Under the pieces are notes generated by a model that saw nothing but the letters and a program-made list of their open reading frames with translations, was not told the origin of the DNA and made no database searches. A stretch of 10,311 nt of DNA, from positions 1 through 10,311 of the forward strand of contig JAOXYB010065245.1 in NCBI GenBank assembly GCA_028565635.1, in the 5' to 3' direction. Below, piece by piece: positions 1-7,450 of this stretch. A program made the translations under genes and the position numbers. This DNA is from Phoronis ovalis. Its lineage: Eukaryota; Phoronida; Phoronidae. Every line of letters begins with the position of its first letter. Positions within the stretch are counted from its first letter, which is position 1.

Positions 1-1948
1 TTATATGAAACAATTTCCAAGTGGAATTTACTATCAAAATTGCACAATTCTTTCACAAGATGTGACTACTATGTATGGTAAAATTGAAATAATTATGATA
101 ATCATTTGTTGTATTTTATGATATAGCAAAACATTGTTTTAGGATTGATATCTTTGATCTACTATAGTTCGTGTGTCATGGCTAATGATGTGTAATAGTG
201 TTAATTTGATATCATTTTTGCTAATGATAGGTTTAAACTATTTTAAAAACAGACAATTAAACACTTCCAGCAAATCCGAAATTTCTGATTTTTTTTTCCC
301 CATTTTTTTAATGATATGTCCGAAGCTATTTTAAGTAGATTTCATGATCGAATTTGATTGAATTTATTCATTTTCTTTGTAATTTAAATAATTTTTTATT
401 CTCTTGATTGTATGTTGAACATGCATATTTATTTACCAGAAACAGCTTTTCATTTTTACAGTTTGAAATTTAAATCAGTGACGTCCAATCAATGAATTTG
501 AAAATTTAAATTAATGAAATTCAATCAATGAATTTGGAAATTGTTTAAGTCCAAGTCGGCTGACTACAAAGTGGACTTGCATAGTGTTATTCCAATAATC
601 ATGGATGATGTTAGTTTAAATTCTGATTTTAAAAATCCAATTCATAACTGAATTTTGCAGTTTATGTTTTGGTTTGCTATTGAAATGAACAACCATATGA
701 CTATGTATTCTGGTTTTTAAGCATTTATACTAAAATTATGATATTATGTTTTGCATAAGATCTTTCAAAGTAATAATTTTTGTTAAAAATTTTTACTTCG
801 GCTGTATAGATTGAGCAAATCTAGCTGAAATGGTTAACTAAACATTTGATATGTACTTATACGTATCATTCTTTTGTCCTTGATATTATTATGTCTTCAT
901 GTCTCAATGTTAATCTGCGTAGTTATAATTTATCAGTAACAGTTTAGTTCTTTCAAAAAAAGTAAAACAATGCAAAGTTTTCTTGAATGAATTCTTTTAT
1001 ATTCATGATAATTTAAAATTATCATATATTAACCTTAAAATCGTGGGTGCAAAATTAACACATTTTATTAAAATGACACCTTGTGACCGCGGTGTGTCAT
1101 AATCAGTTACCGTGGGCTTAGGATAGTATGTTCTATCATGGGCCAACTATAGGTTTAGGTTTAATTTTTGTTAATCCAGATCAACCCGCTCACTGCTTAT
1201 CAATCGTATGATATTTTGGACAGTTTAATCAATACCGCGTAATTAAAAAGCATTGTAGTCACAAATTGAACGTATTGTATTTTCACCAGGATTTGTACGC
1301 GTTGTAACTGTTACCTTTACATGAACCTTGTCTTTTGACTCCCGACTTGAATTCGGGCAACAGTATTCTGTTGTAGTTGTGTTAGACTTACTTCAGTCCT
1401 TCAACGAGTAACTGCAAACTTTTAATTGTTATGTGGTTTGTGATACTGTAAGCTTTGTTTTAAAAGGTTAATCTGGCCTATTTGTGCAAATCATCTAATT
1501 ATTTTCAAATGCTGATAAAAACGTTCTGTGACGATAAATGATATATTACAGTGGATACACATGAGATATCCACAAAATTAATAAAAATTCTATTGGATTT
1601 TATTGATTATTTTTTGTAAGGCAATGTTTGGTTACAAATTAAGAATCAATAAAAATGTTTGCCTGCAGTGATAAATGTTGTCATGATATTAAATAGGTGT
1701 TGCATAGGCAATGATTATTTTGCACAACGTGGTTTGTACTGTTTGCAGCCGCGTTCACACAATTTGTTAAATAATTATGTTACTGCATGTTAATAAGACC
1801 ACCTAAGTTGTTAGTTCTCTAGTCGTTTTGCACTTAATTAAATATTCATCTTTGAAATGCAATTTCTTGTTACATGCTTAGAATATTATTGCGATAAGTG
1901 ACTCTAAATTGCAAACTTTTTTAAAATTCTTAGCGATTCGTGGCATCA
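1..1948. other. A+T-rich non-coding DNA, no gene recognised
   Basis: No convincing coding segment is visible on either strand: stops are dense and no protein motif is recognisable. The stretch 1075-1400 is less A+T-rich than its surroundings and holds small hairpins: an imperfect ATGACACC / GGTGTGTCAT pair (1073-1100), GATAG/CTATC (1122-1137) and CCCGA/TCGGG (1341-1357). A further 7-bp stem GTGGATA/TATCCAC with a 9-base loop lies at 1551-1573. Stems this short arise readily by chance, so no function is assigned. This could be intergenic DNA or part of an intron of a gene whose exons lie outside the window. Confidence 0.6.
486..540. repeat. Short 36-bp tandem duplication
   Basis: The 15-base string CAATCAATGAATTTG occurs at 486-500 and again at 522-536, each followed by a purine and AAATT. 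This gives a 36-base period with about one and a half copies. It is seen directly in the sequence, sits in non-coding A+T-rich DNA and has no apparent function. Slippage or a small unequal duplication would explain it. Confidence 0.6.
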
Positions 1949-1961
1949 CCACCAGAGGGCG
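1949..1961 (+). promoter_or_regulatory. Candidate CTCF-type binding motif
   Basis: The bases CCACCAGAGGGCG match the bilaterian CTCF core (CCASYAGRKGGC plus a following G) without a mismatch. They stand out as a G+C-rich island in A+T-rich surroundings. CTCF is an architectural zinc-finger protein that marks domain boundaries in many animals. Whether this site is bound is not known from sequence. The same string also occurs in ends of some dispersed animal repeats, so a repeat relic is the main alternative. Confidence 0.35.
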
Positions 1962-2882
1962 ATAACAACTGGGTTTTAAATTTAAAAGTATTCACTTGCT
2001 TAGTTGTCGGAGAGTCAGCTATACCTACAGTTTTGAATTAGCATATTTAAAAACATGCCTTTCATGTTTGAAAGGTAATTTTATGTTTCTTTTACCTCAT
2101 TAACGTTGTTTGCTTTAATTGAAAAGTAGAAATTGATTTTCTGTGCCAATTTAGTTATTACACTGTTGTGTATGATCTGATAAATGTTATCTCTAACTGA
2201 CACAACCCATAATATCCAATAGCATAATCATTACAGTACTATCATTCGTTAATAAAGTAACAATGTACCACCGTATTTAACTTATAGATGTTTTTATGTT
2301 ATTATTGTAATACATGAAATAATTGCTCTGCGTATAGTTTCCGCTGTATACGGAGAAATTAAAAACTAACTCTCCAAATTGCTTCAAATAGTGTTAGTTT
2401 GTTTTCAAATACAAAATATGTATATGTAAATGTGATTTTTGATTCAGTTATTTTAACAGCGGAACCGATAGTAGGGCTTATGTACCATGTGCACTTGTTA
2501 GATGGTTTTGTCAGTACATTTAAAACTCTATTAATATTGCAGGTATGCATTATATAAAACTTGCATGTGTGCGACCAGGGTCAACTTTCAAAGTCCTAAT
2601 CTACTCACATGGGACATGCTCTCAATCTGCCTGTTTGGCAACAGTGCAAGTAGGCAATTTGATTTGCATATGGTCTAAAAAAATTAACAATGTTAAAAGT
2701 TTACATGACATACCAAAATTTGATATAGATACATGCTTAAATAACAGAGAGGTGTGATAAATCTCAGTTTTGCCAAGGATATATTAATATATATTAATGA
2801 TATACGCCGAAAACTATTTAAATGTGAATCCCAATTGCCGTGTAACAAACAACCCAAGCCGCACAATTATTTTTTTTCAACT
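1962..2882. other. A+T-rich non-coding DNA, no gene recognised
   Basis: Two short open frames occur here (minus strand 2359-2550, 63 codons; plus strand 2545-2757, 70 codons). Neither has a recognisable domain, signal peptide or codon pattern, and both fit chance. A near-palindromic A/T run with the core ATATATTAATATAT lies near 2780-2800. Nothing else in this stretch can be named. Confidence 0.6.
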
Positions 2883-2896
2883 GTTACCATGACAAC
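2883..2896 (+). promoter_or_regulatory. Candidate RFX X-box palindrome
   Basis: GTTACCATGACAAC fits the X-box inverted repeat GTHNYYATRRNAAC used by RFX-family winged-helix factors, with both half-sites intact. In animals X-boxes are enriched upstream of cilium and intraflagellar-transport genes. No such gene is recognisable next to it here, so the target, if any, lies outside the window or the match is accidental. A rough chance calculation from the degenerate consensus gives far fewer than one hit expected in a window of this size. Confidence 0.35.
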
Positions 2897-4027
2897 AAGA
2901 ACATTTTGCATTGTATTATGAATCGAGATTTTTTGAAGTAGCTGATATACTTCACTAACAGCAAAGCAACGCTACCTTCTGCTCAGTTGACTACAAGAAG
3001 CTAATTTATCATGCAAATTTATTTAATTGTAAGTAACAGTTTACAAATATTTGAAATACTGAGTATGAAAAGCTGTATTATACTGAGGTGGCGTACAGAC
3101 GGGTTGCTAGGGGCGGAATATCGATTTCATTCCATTATTACTTTTATTTAAAAAAACATTCATAAATCAAGAATATTATGAAATATGAGGTATCGATTTG
3201 GGCGTTTTTAAATTTTGTACGAACAAATTTGTTTAAATCTTAATCTTAATTTGAAATAAAAGGGAGTCATAACACTGGGCATTTATACTTAGCATTTAAA
3301 TCAAATGTTACGCACAACTACTCACGGCTACGCACCGGAAAGTGGAAAGAAAATTACGAGTATAGATGCACCATTATTATATTAAGGCTATCATGGAAAG
3401 TCATGTATTAGTATCCCCCGGGACTCTGCCAAGTCTACATTTATATATTTTTACTTTTGAGTGCATAACTATTAACAAAACAAAATGAGAGGACAGTTGA
3501 GAAACTGGACTTTCGCCTCGACGAGTTATTTTATTTGCTCTTATATCGGAAACAATATTTTATTTATTTTAGCTCATTTCTACACAATAGGAAACCTTAG
3601 CTTAGGCGCAGCGTTGCGGGACATTGTGAGGTCAGAGTGCGTGTGAAGCGTAAATATGACGGAAAGAATTGGTTACCATATCTACAGCTATTCTATCCCA
3701 TTATGATGTGATTAATTGTTTACAAACTACCGCATATTAATATGTAAAGTTCAATAAAGTATATTGTGCCTATTTCATGTTAATTTGAGTAATGGATTTT
3801 ACAAATTAAAACTTCGTAAATTAAAGACATGATACTGCAATTCGCGTATTGACACTATAAAAAAAAACACTAAACAGAGTGCACGTCATAGACGTTAATT
3901 TAGATAATTGACTTTATAAATGACATCTTCATGAAATTGTCATTTCTCATTTCTTTGCACCATATGCATTAAAGAACCATATCCTTGTTCAACGTAACAT
4001 GTTATTTTGCCCCGGTTTCAGGTATGC
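2897..4027. other. Non-coding DNA, no gene recognised
   Basis: This is mostly A+T-rich sequence with small islands of higher G+C: around 3090-3120 (containing GTTGCTAGGGGCGG), 3305-3345 and 3600-3660. A nuclear-receptor-like AGGTCA half-site lies near 3630. None of these islands carries a convincing open frame, and no RNA gene is recognisable. A pyrimidine-rich stretch ending in CAG at 4019-4021 looks like a 3' splice site, but the sequence after it is better explained as a tandem repeat than as an exon. Confidence 0.5.
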
Positions 4028-4130
4028 CTAACCAGCGTGGACTCGAAACGTCAATCCGCATACGGGCACCTGTTTCCTACTATTCGAACCCTTTTTCCGG
4101 CTTTCGCACGGAAATTCCTACTACTCGAAC
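4028..4130. repeat. Degenerate 41-bp tandem repeat, about three units
   Basis: The core (A)YTCGAAC recurs with its G at 4045, 4086 and 4127, exactly 41 bases apart each time. The last two units share TTCCTACTAYTCGAAC (4074-4089 and 4115-4130), with one difference in 16 bases. A TCCG string also keeps phase between units one and two. The block is noticeably richer in G+C than its surroundings. A short plus-strand open frame (3985-4170) crosses it, but 41 is not a multiple of three, so the repeats fall in different frames. That points to a DNA-level repeat, not protein-coding sequence. It could be a minisatellite seed or the remnant of a dispersed repeat. Confidence 0.55.
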
Positions 4131-5063
4131 TGGTGAAAAAATATTGAAAAACGACAAGCATAAAATGTAACCAATTAGTGTATTTGATTTTGGAACTTCT
4201 TTTCAGCAATAAAATAAGGCACCTGTTGATCATTGAAGTGATGTATCTGAAAGCCAAGTGTGCACGTTTTTCGAGAATATTGGTAGAGAAATAAAAAATA
4301 CCTCAAGCCCATGCAAAGTTGCGTTATTGTTGGAAACGCGGTGTTGGATGAGTTTTATGCGCAAATATTCGTGCATATAAGCATAGGTATATAAACATAC
4401 ATCTCCTATAGGATTCGATACAAATGTGTTGTCATTGTATTTAATTACTAAGCAGTTGCTGCTATTTTAATTATTATAATTAAAATTGAAAACACGAGTG
4501 ACGTTAATTAGTTATCACATGGCGTGTCATTATATCTTGAATAGCGTGTTCAGCGTTGCTAATAAAATACTGTATAACTTATTTATGTATAAGTTTATTA
4601 TAAAATTTATAAAAGACGTCAGGTAGTTGTTTTGCAAACGAAAAACTGCGTATATTATATTATTATTATTATTATTATTAGAGTCTAGTATATTCCACGC
4701 ATTTAAACCATCCATAAACTGTTCAAAACAATGTACTAATTAAAATGTTAAAATGTTTTTAAATTAACACCAGTACACATATTCTATTGTCTCGTACAAC
4801 TTGTCTGGCTCTGCCATCTTCATTTCGCATAGAAGATATAAGGAAAATGGAAATGTTCTTGTTTGCCTATTTTTAAGTTCTGCGAAGAAAAACTGCAATT
4901 ACATATAGTTATTAACAGTTAAACGGACAATCTTTATGTGCCGTGCTTAATAACATAGAATTTCGTGTATTTCAATTTTTAATTTTTATGGTTCTTGTTT
5001 TTACACATATGATGGTACCTTGTAGTAACTGTTGAATTAATAATAGATAATTAATGTTGTAGG
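4131..5063. other. A+T-rich upstream DNA of the receptor gene
   Basis: No gene is recognisable. The minus-strand open frame 4530-4715 owes its run of asparagines to the ATT microsatellite and is not credible as a protein. The last few hundred bases are the natural place for distal regulatory sequence of the receptor, but no specific site beyond the proximal promoter candidates can be supported. Confidence 0.55.
4659..4680. repeat. (ATT)n microsatellite, seven units
   Basis: Seven perfect ATT trinucleotides followed by an A, preceded by a more irregular TATATTAT run from 4651. This is a simple-sequence repeat likely to vary in length between individuals. It lies about 470 bases upstream of the receptor start codon. 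Confidence 0.9.
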
Positions 5064-5113
5064 CTGATTGGTTATTGACAAAGCGTTGAATAAAACATAG
5101 GGAGCATAAAATA
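5064..5113 (+). promoter_or_regulatory. Candidate proximal promoter: inverted CCAAT box plus TATA-like element
   Basis: CTGATTGGTT at 5064-5073 is a full match to the reverse complement of the NF-Y/CCAAT consensus (CYSATTGGYY). ATAAAATA at 5106-5113 is TATA-like. If the TATA-like element is used, transcription would start near 5136-5143. That puts the CCAAT box at about -70 and leaves a leader of only 10-17 bases before the receptor start at 5153. The spacing is textbook for an intronless gene with a nearby promoter, but TATA-like strings are common in A+T-rich DNA. The competing model is an upstream promoter with a 5'-leader intron ending at 5151. Confidence 0.35.
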
Positions 5114-5115
5114 CC

Positions 5116-5136
5116 ATGACGAAGTTACATCGTTGA
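5116..5136 (+). other. Possible six-codon upstream ORF
   Basis: An ATG with A at -3 opens a frame encoding MTKLHR and stops at 5134-5136, 16 bases before the receptor ATG and in a different frame. If the transcript begins upstream of 5116, this would be a short uORF able to damp translation of the receptor. If transcription starts near 5140 or the leader is spliced to 5152, it would be absent from the mRNA. The sequence alone does not decide. Confidence 0.25.
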
Positions 5137-5150
5137 GTGGTTTGTACTCA

Positions 5151-5152
5151 GA
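5151..5152 (+). other. Possible 3' splice site of a 5'-leader intron
   Basis: The string GTTTGTACTCAG ends in AG at 5150-5151, immediately followed by A and the start codon. It has a modest pyrimidine content and could be an acceptor for an intron in the 5' untranslated region or for a trans-spliced leader. Leader introns that end right at the start codon are known in otherwise intronless receptor genes. The tract is weak, so this remains an alternative to the nearby-promoter model. Confidence 0.25.
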
Positions 5153-6463
5153 ATGGAATATAACTTCGAAGGAATAGCTAATTCAAATAGTTCTTTCAAA
5201 ATAGATGAGAGAGGGATAGGCGCATCGACTAATGTTTTTTTTACTGAAATGAATCACACGGATATTAACACAATGAACTTCAGCGAGATAACGACTACAG
5301 AAGAAAATGACAGCCTATTGAAACATGAAGATTACATAGAATTCCAAATTGCGAAATATTTATGGAGATATTATCCACCGTTTATTTTAGTGTTGGGAAC
5401 AATTGGCAATATTTTATGTTTTTTAGTGACAATGCGCCGTCCCATGAGACGAAGTTCAGTCGGTTTATGTTTAGCAGTCCTGGCCGTTGCAGATACTTTG
5501 GTGCTCTTCGTTGGATTAGGAAGAAATTATACGATAGAGCTATCAGGATGGGATATTCGCGAAGTTCATGAATGTTTGTGTAAACTCCATCGATTTTTTC
5601 TATATTTTGGATTAGATTTTTCAGCATGGATTTTAGTTACTATTACAATTGAAAGATATATCTCAGTCTGTTATCCATTTAAAGCAAACACTATGTGTAC
5701 TGTGTCGCGAACGAAGAAGGTTTTAGTTATTGTGGCTGTTTTAGTGGTGATAGAAAATGTTATGGTTTTTTGGGCACGAGGTCGGGAGTATGAAACTATT
5801 GGAAATTACACAAAAGTCAAAAAAGAATGCGGCTACCCAGGAAACGAACAATATTTCTACTGGCGGATAATTCGACCATATAATGTCATTGCGCTATACG
5901 CCATTGGCCCTTTCACGACAATGATAATCTGTAGTATTCGCATCGTGTACCGGTTGTCAAAGGCCAGAAAGATGATGTCTGTTTTAACAAATGGAAAAAG
6001 TAATTCGGATCAATCTTTAGATTCTGTTAACAATCCAAATATGACTGTTAAAGTTAGAAAACAACTAAAGTCGCACAAAGAGTCATATAAAATGCACTCT
6101 ATGACTATCATGTCCGTAGTTGTCGCTATCGTATTTTTATGCCTCTCAACGCCAAGTCATTTGGAATTTGTCATTGAAGGCTATTTCAATAAAGACGACA
6201 TGCAACAGTTTTCAACTTTTAGACTCATAGAGTCTGTCACAAGAATGTTGATGTATACTAATCATGGTATAAACTTTATTGTTTATTGCGCAAGTGGAGA
6301 GCGTTTCAGAAAGGAGTTTGTTGCTATGGTAAAGGGAAAAAAAGAAAAACCATTATACTATTCGACTACAGCGGCATACACTACGGTTAAACTAAGTCAA
6401 GAGGCCATTCAAGAAATTCGATCGCGAGATGGTGTGAAATTGAAAAGAGAGAGTGATGCTTAA
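5153..6463 (+). CDS. Class A (rhodopsin-like) G-protein-coupled receptor, FMRFamide/peptide-receptor-like, single exon
   Basis: Complete 436-residue seven-helix receptor, expected at the plasma membrane and coupling to a heterotrimeric G protein. The N-terminal tail (1-73) has sequons at N12, N34, N42 and N52, no signal peptide; more lie at N125 and N218 in extracellular loops. Helices are roughly TM1 74-95 (GN at 85-86, N1.50), TM2 103-123 (D114, D2.50), TM3 143-168, TM4 187-207, TM5 242-268 (P253), TM6 317-341 (F328, P334) and TM7 360-379. ERY is at 167-169; C143 and C226 can form the conserved disulphide. Helix 8 follows SGERFRKEF (381-389), then a basic, Ser/Thr/Tyr-rich tail. Departures from the norm: NPxxY is NFIVY (374-378), CWxP is LSTP (331-334), the TM4 tryptophan is missing and position 5.58 is Ser261. 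The TNHGINFIVYCASG stretch recalls lophotrochozoan FMRFamide-receptor-like proteins; the ligand cannot be named. The start is secure: in-frame TGA at 5117-5119, no ATG between, strong context (A at -3, G at +4). TAA-TAA-TAG ends it. Confidence 0.95.
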   Translation: MEYNFEGIANSNSSFKIDERGIGASTNVFFTEMNHTDINTMNFSEITTTEENDSLLKHEDYIEFQIAKYLWRYYPPFILVLGTIGNILCFLVTMRRPMRRSSVGLCLAVLAVADTLVLFVGLGRNYTIELSGWDIREVHECLCKLHRFFLYFGLDFSAWILVTITIERYISVCYPFKANTMCTVSRTKKVLVIVAVLVVIENVMVFWARGREYETIGNYTKVKKECGYPGNEQYFYWRIIRPYNVIALYAIGPFTTMIICSIRIVYRLSKARKMMSVLTNGKSNSDQSLDSVNNPNMTVKVRKQLKSHKESYKMHSMTIMSVVVAIVFLCLSTPSHLEFVIEGYFNKDDMQQFSTFRLIESVTRMLMYTNHGINFIVYCASGERFRKEFVAMVKGKKEKPLYYSTTAAYTTVKLSQEAIQEIRSRDGVKLKRESDA

Positions 6464-6545
6464 TAATAGAGATCCCGTCCTGTTAAAATAGATTTTAAAG
6501 TAAAGATTTTATTTTTAATAAAAAAAACGTTTACTGAGAAAAAAG
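6464..6545 (+). terminator. Receptor 3' untranslated region with poly(A) signal
   Basis: A canonical AATAAA lies at 6517-6522, 53 bases after the stop codon, so cleavage would fall around 6533-6550 and give a short 3' untranslated region. Further AATAAA copies at 6950-6955 and 7200-7205 could serve longer transcript forms, but this hexamer is expected by chance in DNA this rich in A and T. No clear GU-rich downstream element is visible after the first signal, which lowers confidence in the exact end. Confidence 0.5.
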
Positions 6546-6670
6546 TAACAAAACCTAGATACTTATAGGTAATTACTATAGTATCACAAAGGCCTGAAAA
6601 GTAGCGTCTTTCGATTACAAGCAAGAAGTATTTTGGAATAGATATTCCAAGGCAACCTTATACTGCATGA

Positions 6671-6718
6671 GCACAAAACATGTATGCATAAAATAAGTTA
6701 TGCATTAATTGCTTGTGC
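6671..6718. repeat. Nested imperfect palindrome
   Basis: An inner stem ATGCATAA (6684-6691) pairs with TTATGCAT (6698-6705) around a six-base loop. An outer stem GCACAA (6671-6676) pairs with TTGTGC (6713-6718). Exactly seven mostly unpaired bases separate inner and outer stems on each side, so the whole is symmetric. It could fold as a cruciform or RNA hairpin, or be the relic of an inverted-repeat element. It lies about 210 bases after the receptor stop codon. Confidence 0.55.
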
Positions 6719-7065
6719 ACAGGGCTAGGTGTTTTATGGAAATGTTATTGTATATTACTAATATTAGTCCCGGCTAGGCATATTAGTTGTACAAGTAACG
6801 GCTGTTCGAAAAGTAGGTATAAATGCATTTTAATTCTAAAAATTATACCAGGGAGGTATAGTTTATAATAGCTGCTAAGGGAGGTGTTAAATTAATTGAA
6901 AAAAATTGCTTGTAATTGAGCTGAAATTAAACAACTTATATAAAGGAGAAATAAAGAGAAATAGAAGAGTCGATTTGTACATCAAGCAAATTCAATGTTG
7001 AAGTAAATAGCAAGTTAATCACATTTCGAGTGAAAAAATGAGAAGCCTAATTAATACAAGTACAG

Positions 7066-7122
7066 GGCATTTCTTTCCTATATAGTTACTTATAAATATA
7101 GGAAGCATTTCTCCAAAATGCC
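7066..7122. repeat. 57-base two-step hairpin
   Basis: The inner stem TTCCTATAT (7075-7083) pairs perfectly with ATATAGGAA (7096-7104) across a 12-base loop. The outer stem GGCATTT (7066-7072) pairs with AAATGCC (7116-7122). The left side has two unpaired bases between stems and the right side eleven, so any RNA fold would carry a large asymmetric bulge. That is unlike a typical microRNA precursor. The element is real as sequence symmetry; no function is supported. Confidence 0.55.
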
Positions 7123-7333
7123 TGCACAATTAACTATAATTTGAGTTTTGAACTATAATTACTTCGTTAGTACAAATATTATGTACCGGGTTCAGGTACA
7201 ATAAATAATACGTCTTCATCTGAATTATGTATCCCCTATGTGACTGATAAATCAAAGTATTCCCAGTAGTACTGCTATTAAGTTCTTCGATTTAGCTAGA
7301 GTAGACTGCAGGGGAAATGCATCAATATATGTT

Positions 7334-7361
7334 TGTGGTACGTACTTCGCACAGTACCACA
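7334..7361. repeat. 8-bp perfect inverted repeat with 12-base loop
   Basis: TGTGGTAC (7334-7341) and GTACCACA (7354-7361) are exact reverse complements. They sit in a local island of higher G+C (about 7300-7440) within A+T-rich DNA. The island may be a fragment of a dispersed repeat. Confidence 0.5.
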
Positions 7362-7450
7362 TTGGCTGCTGCATGTAGTCTCTAGCTAGGTATATGACCC
7401 TTGGCAGAGGAACGCCAGCACCGCCACACAGAACAAAATGACTTTAATTT

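Larger units (their letters stand above)
6546..7450. other. Hairpin-rich 3' flank of the receptor gene
   Basis: No protein gene is recognised. The stretch contains several perfect short inverted repeats: TATACC/GGTATA (6844-6860), a nested stem at 6671-6718, a nested stem at 7066-7122, TGTACC/GGTACA (7182-7200) and TGTGGTAC/GTACCACA (7334-7361). A 10-base direct repeat AACTATAATT occurs at 7132-7141 and 7151-7160. A minus-strand frame is open for 63 codons (7443 down to 7255) but begins after a stop without an early ATG. The stretch may be decayed mobile-element sequence. That is inference. Confidence 0.45.

Noticed and set aside
2359-2550. 63-codon minus-strand open frame
   Set aside because: It has low-complexity aromatic and Thr/Lys composition dictated by A+T-rich DNA, with no recognisable motif.
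2545-2757. 70-codon plus-strand open frame, with an acceptor-like CAG before it
   Set aside because: It has no domain, signal peptide or coding-like periodicity. Its length is unremarkable in a 10-kb window read in six frames, and splice-like CAG strings are common.
4041-4092. tRNA or tRNA-derived SINE on the minus strand, suggested by GTTTCGAGTCC and GGGTTCGAATAG B-box-like strings
   Set aside because: No A box at the proper distance, no T-arm pairing or acceptor stem, and the strings recur because of the 41-bp tandem repeat.
3985-4170. 61-codon plus-strand frame as a protein-coding exon
   Set aside because: It coincides with the 41-bp tandem repeat, whose units fall in different reading frames; this fits DNA repetition, not selection on protein.
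4051-4257. 68-codon minus-strand open frame
   Set aside because: It overlaps the same repeat, and its Ser-rich and Arg-rich parts are by-products of the repeat and A+T-rich sequence. No domain is visible.
4530-4715. 61-codon minus-strand frame with a poly-asparagine run
   Set aside because: The asparagines come from the (ATT)7 microsatellite, and the rest is A+T-driven composition.
5362-5627. Open frames overlapping the receptor (plus 5362-5571, minus 5382-5627)
   Set aside because: They are shadows of the receptor coding sequence in other frames and have no independent motif.
7066-7122. microRNA precursor
   Set aside because: The stem is broken by a 2-versus-11-base asymmetric bulge and has only 16 paired bases, short of the continuous pairing of about 22 bases expected for a mature duplex.
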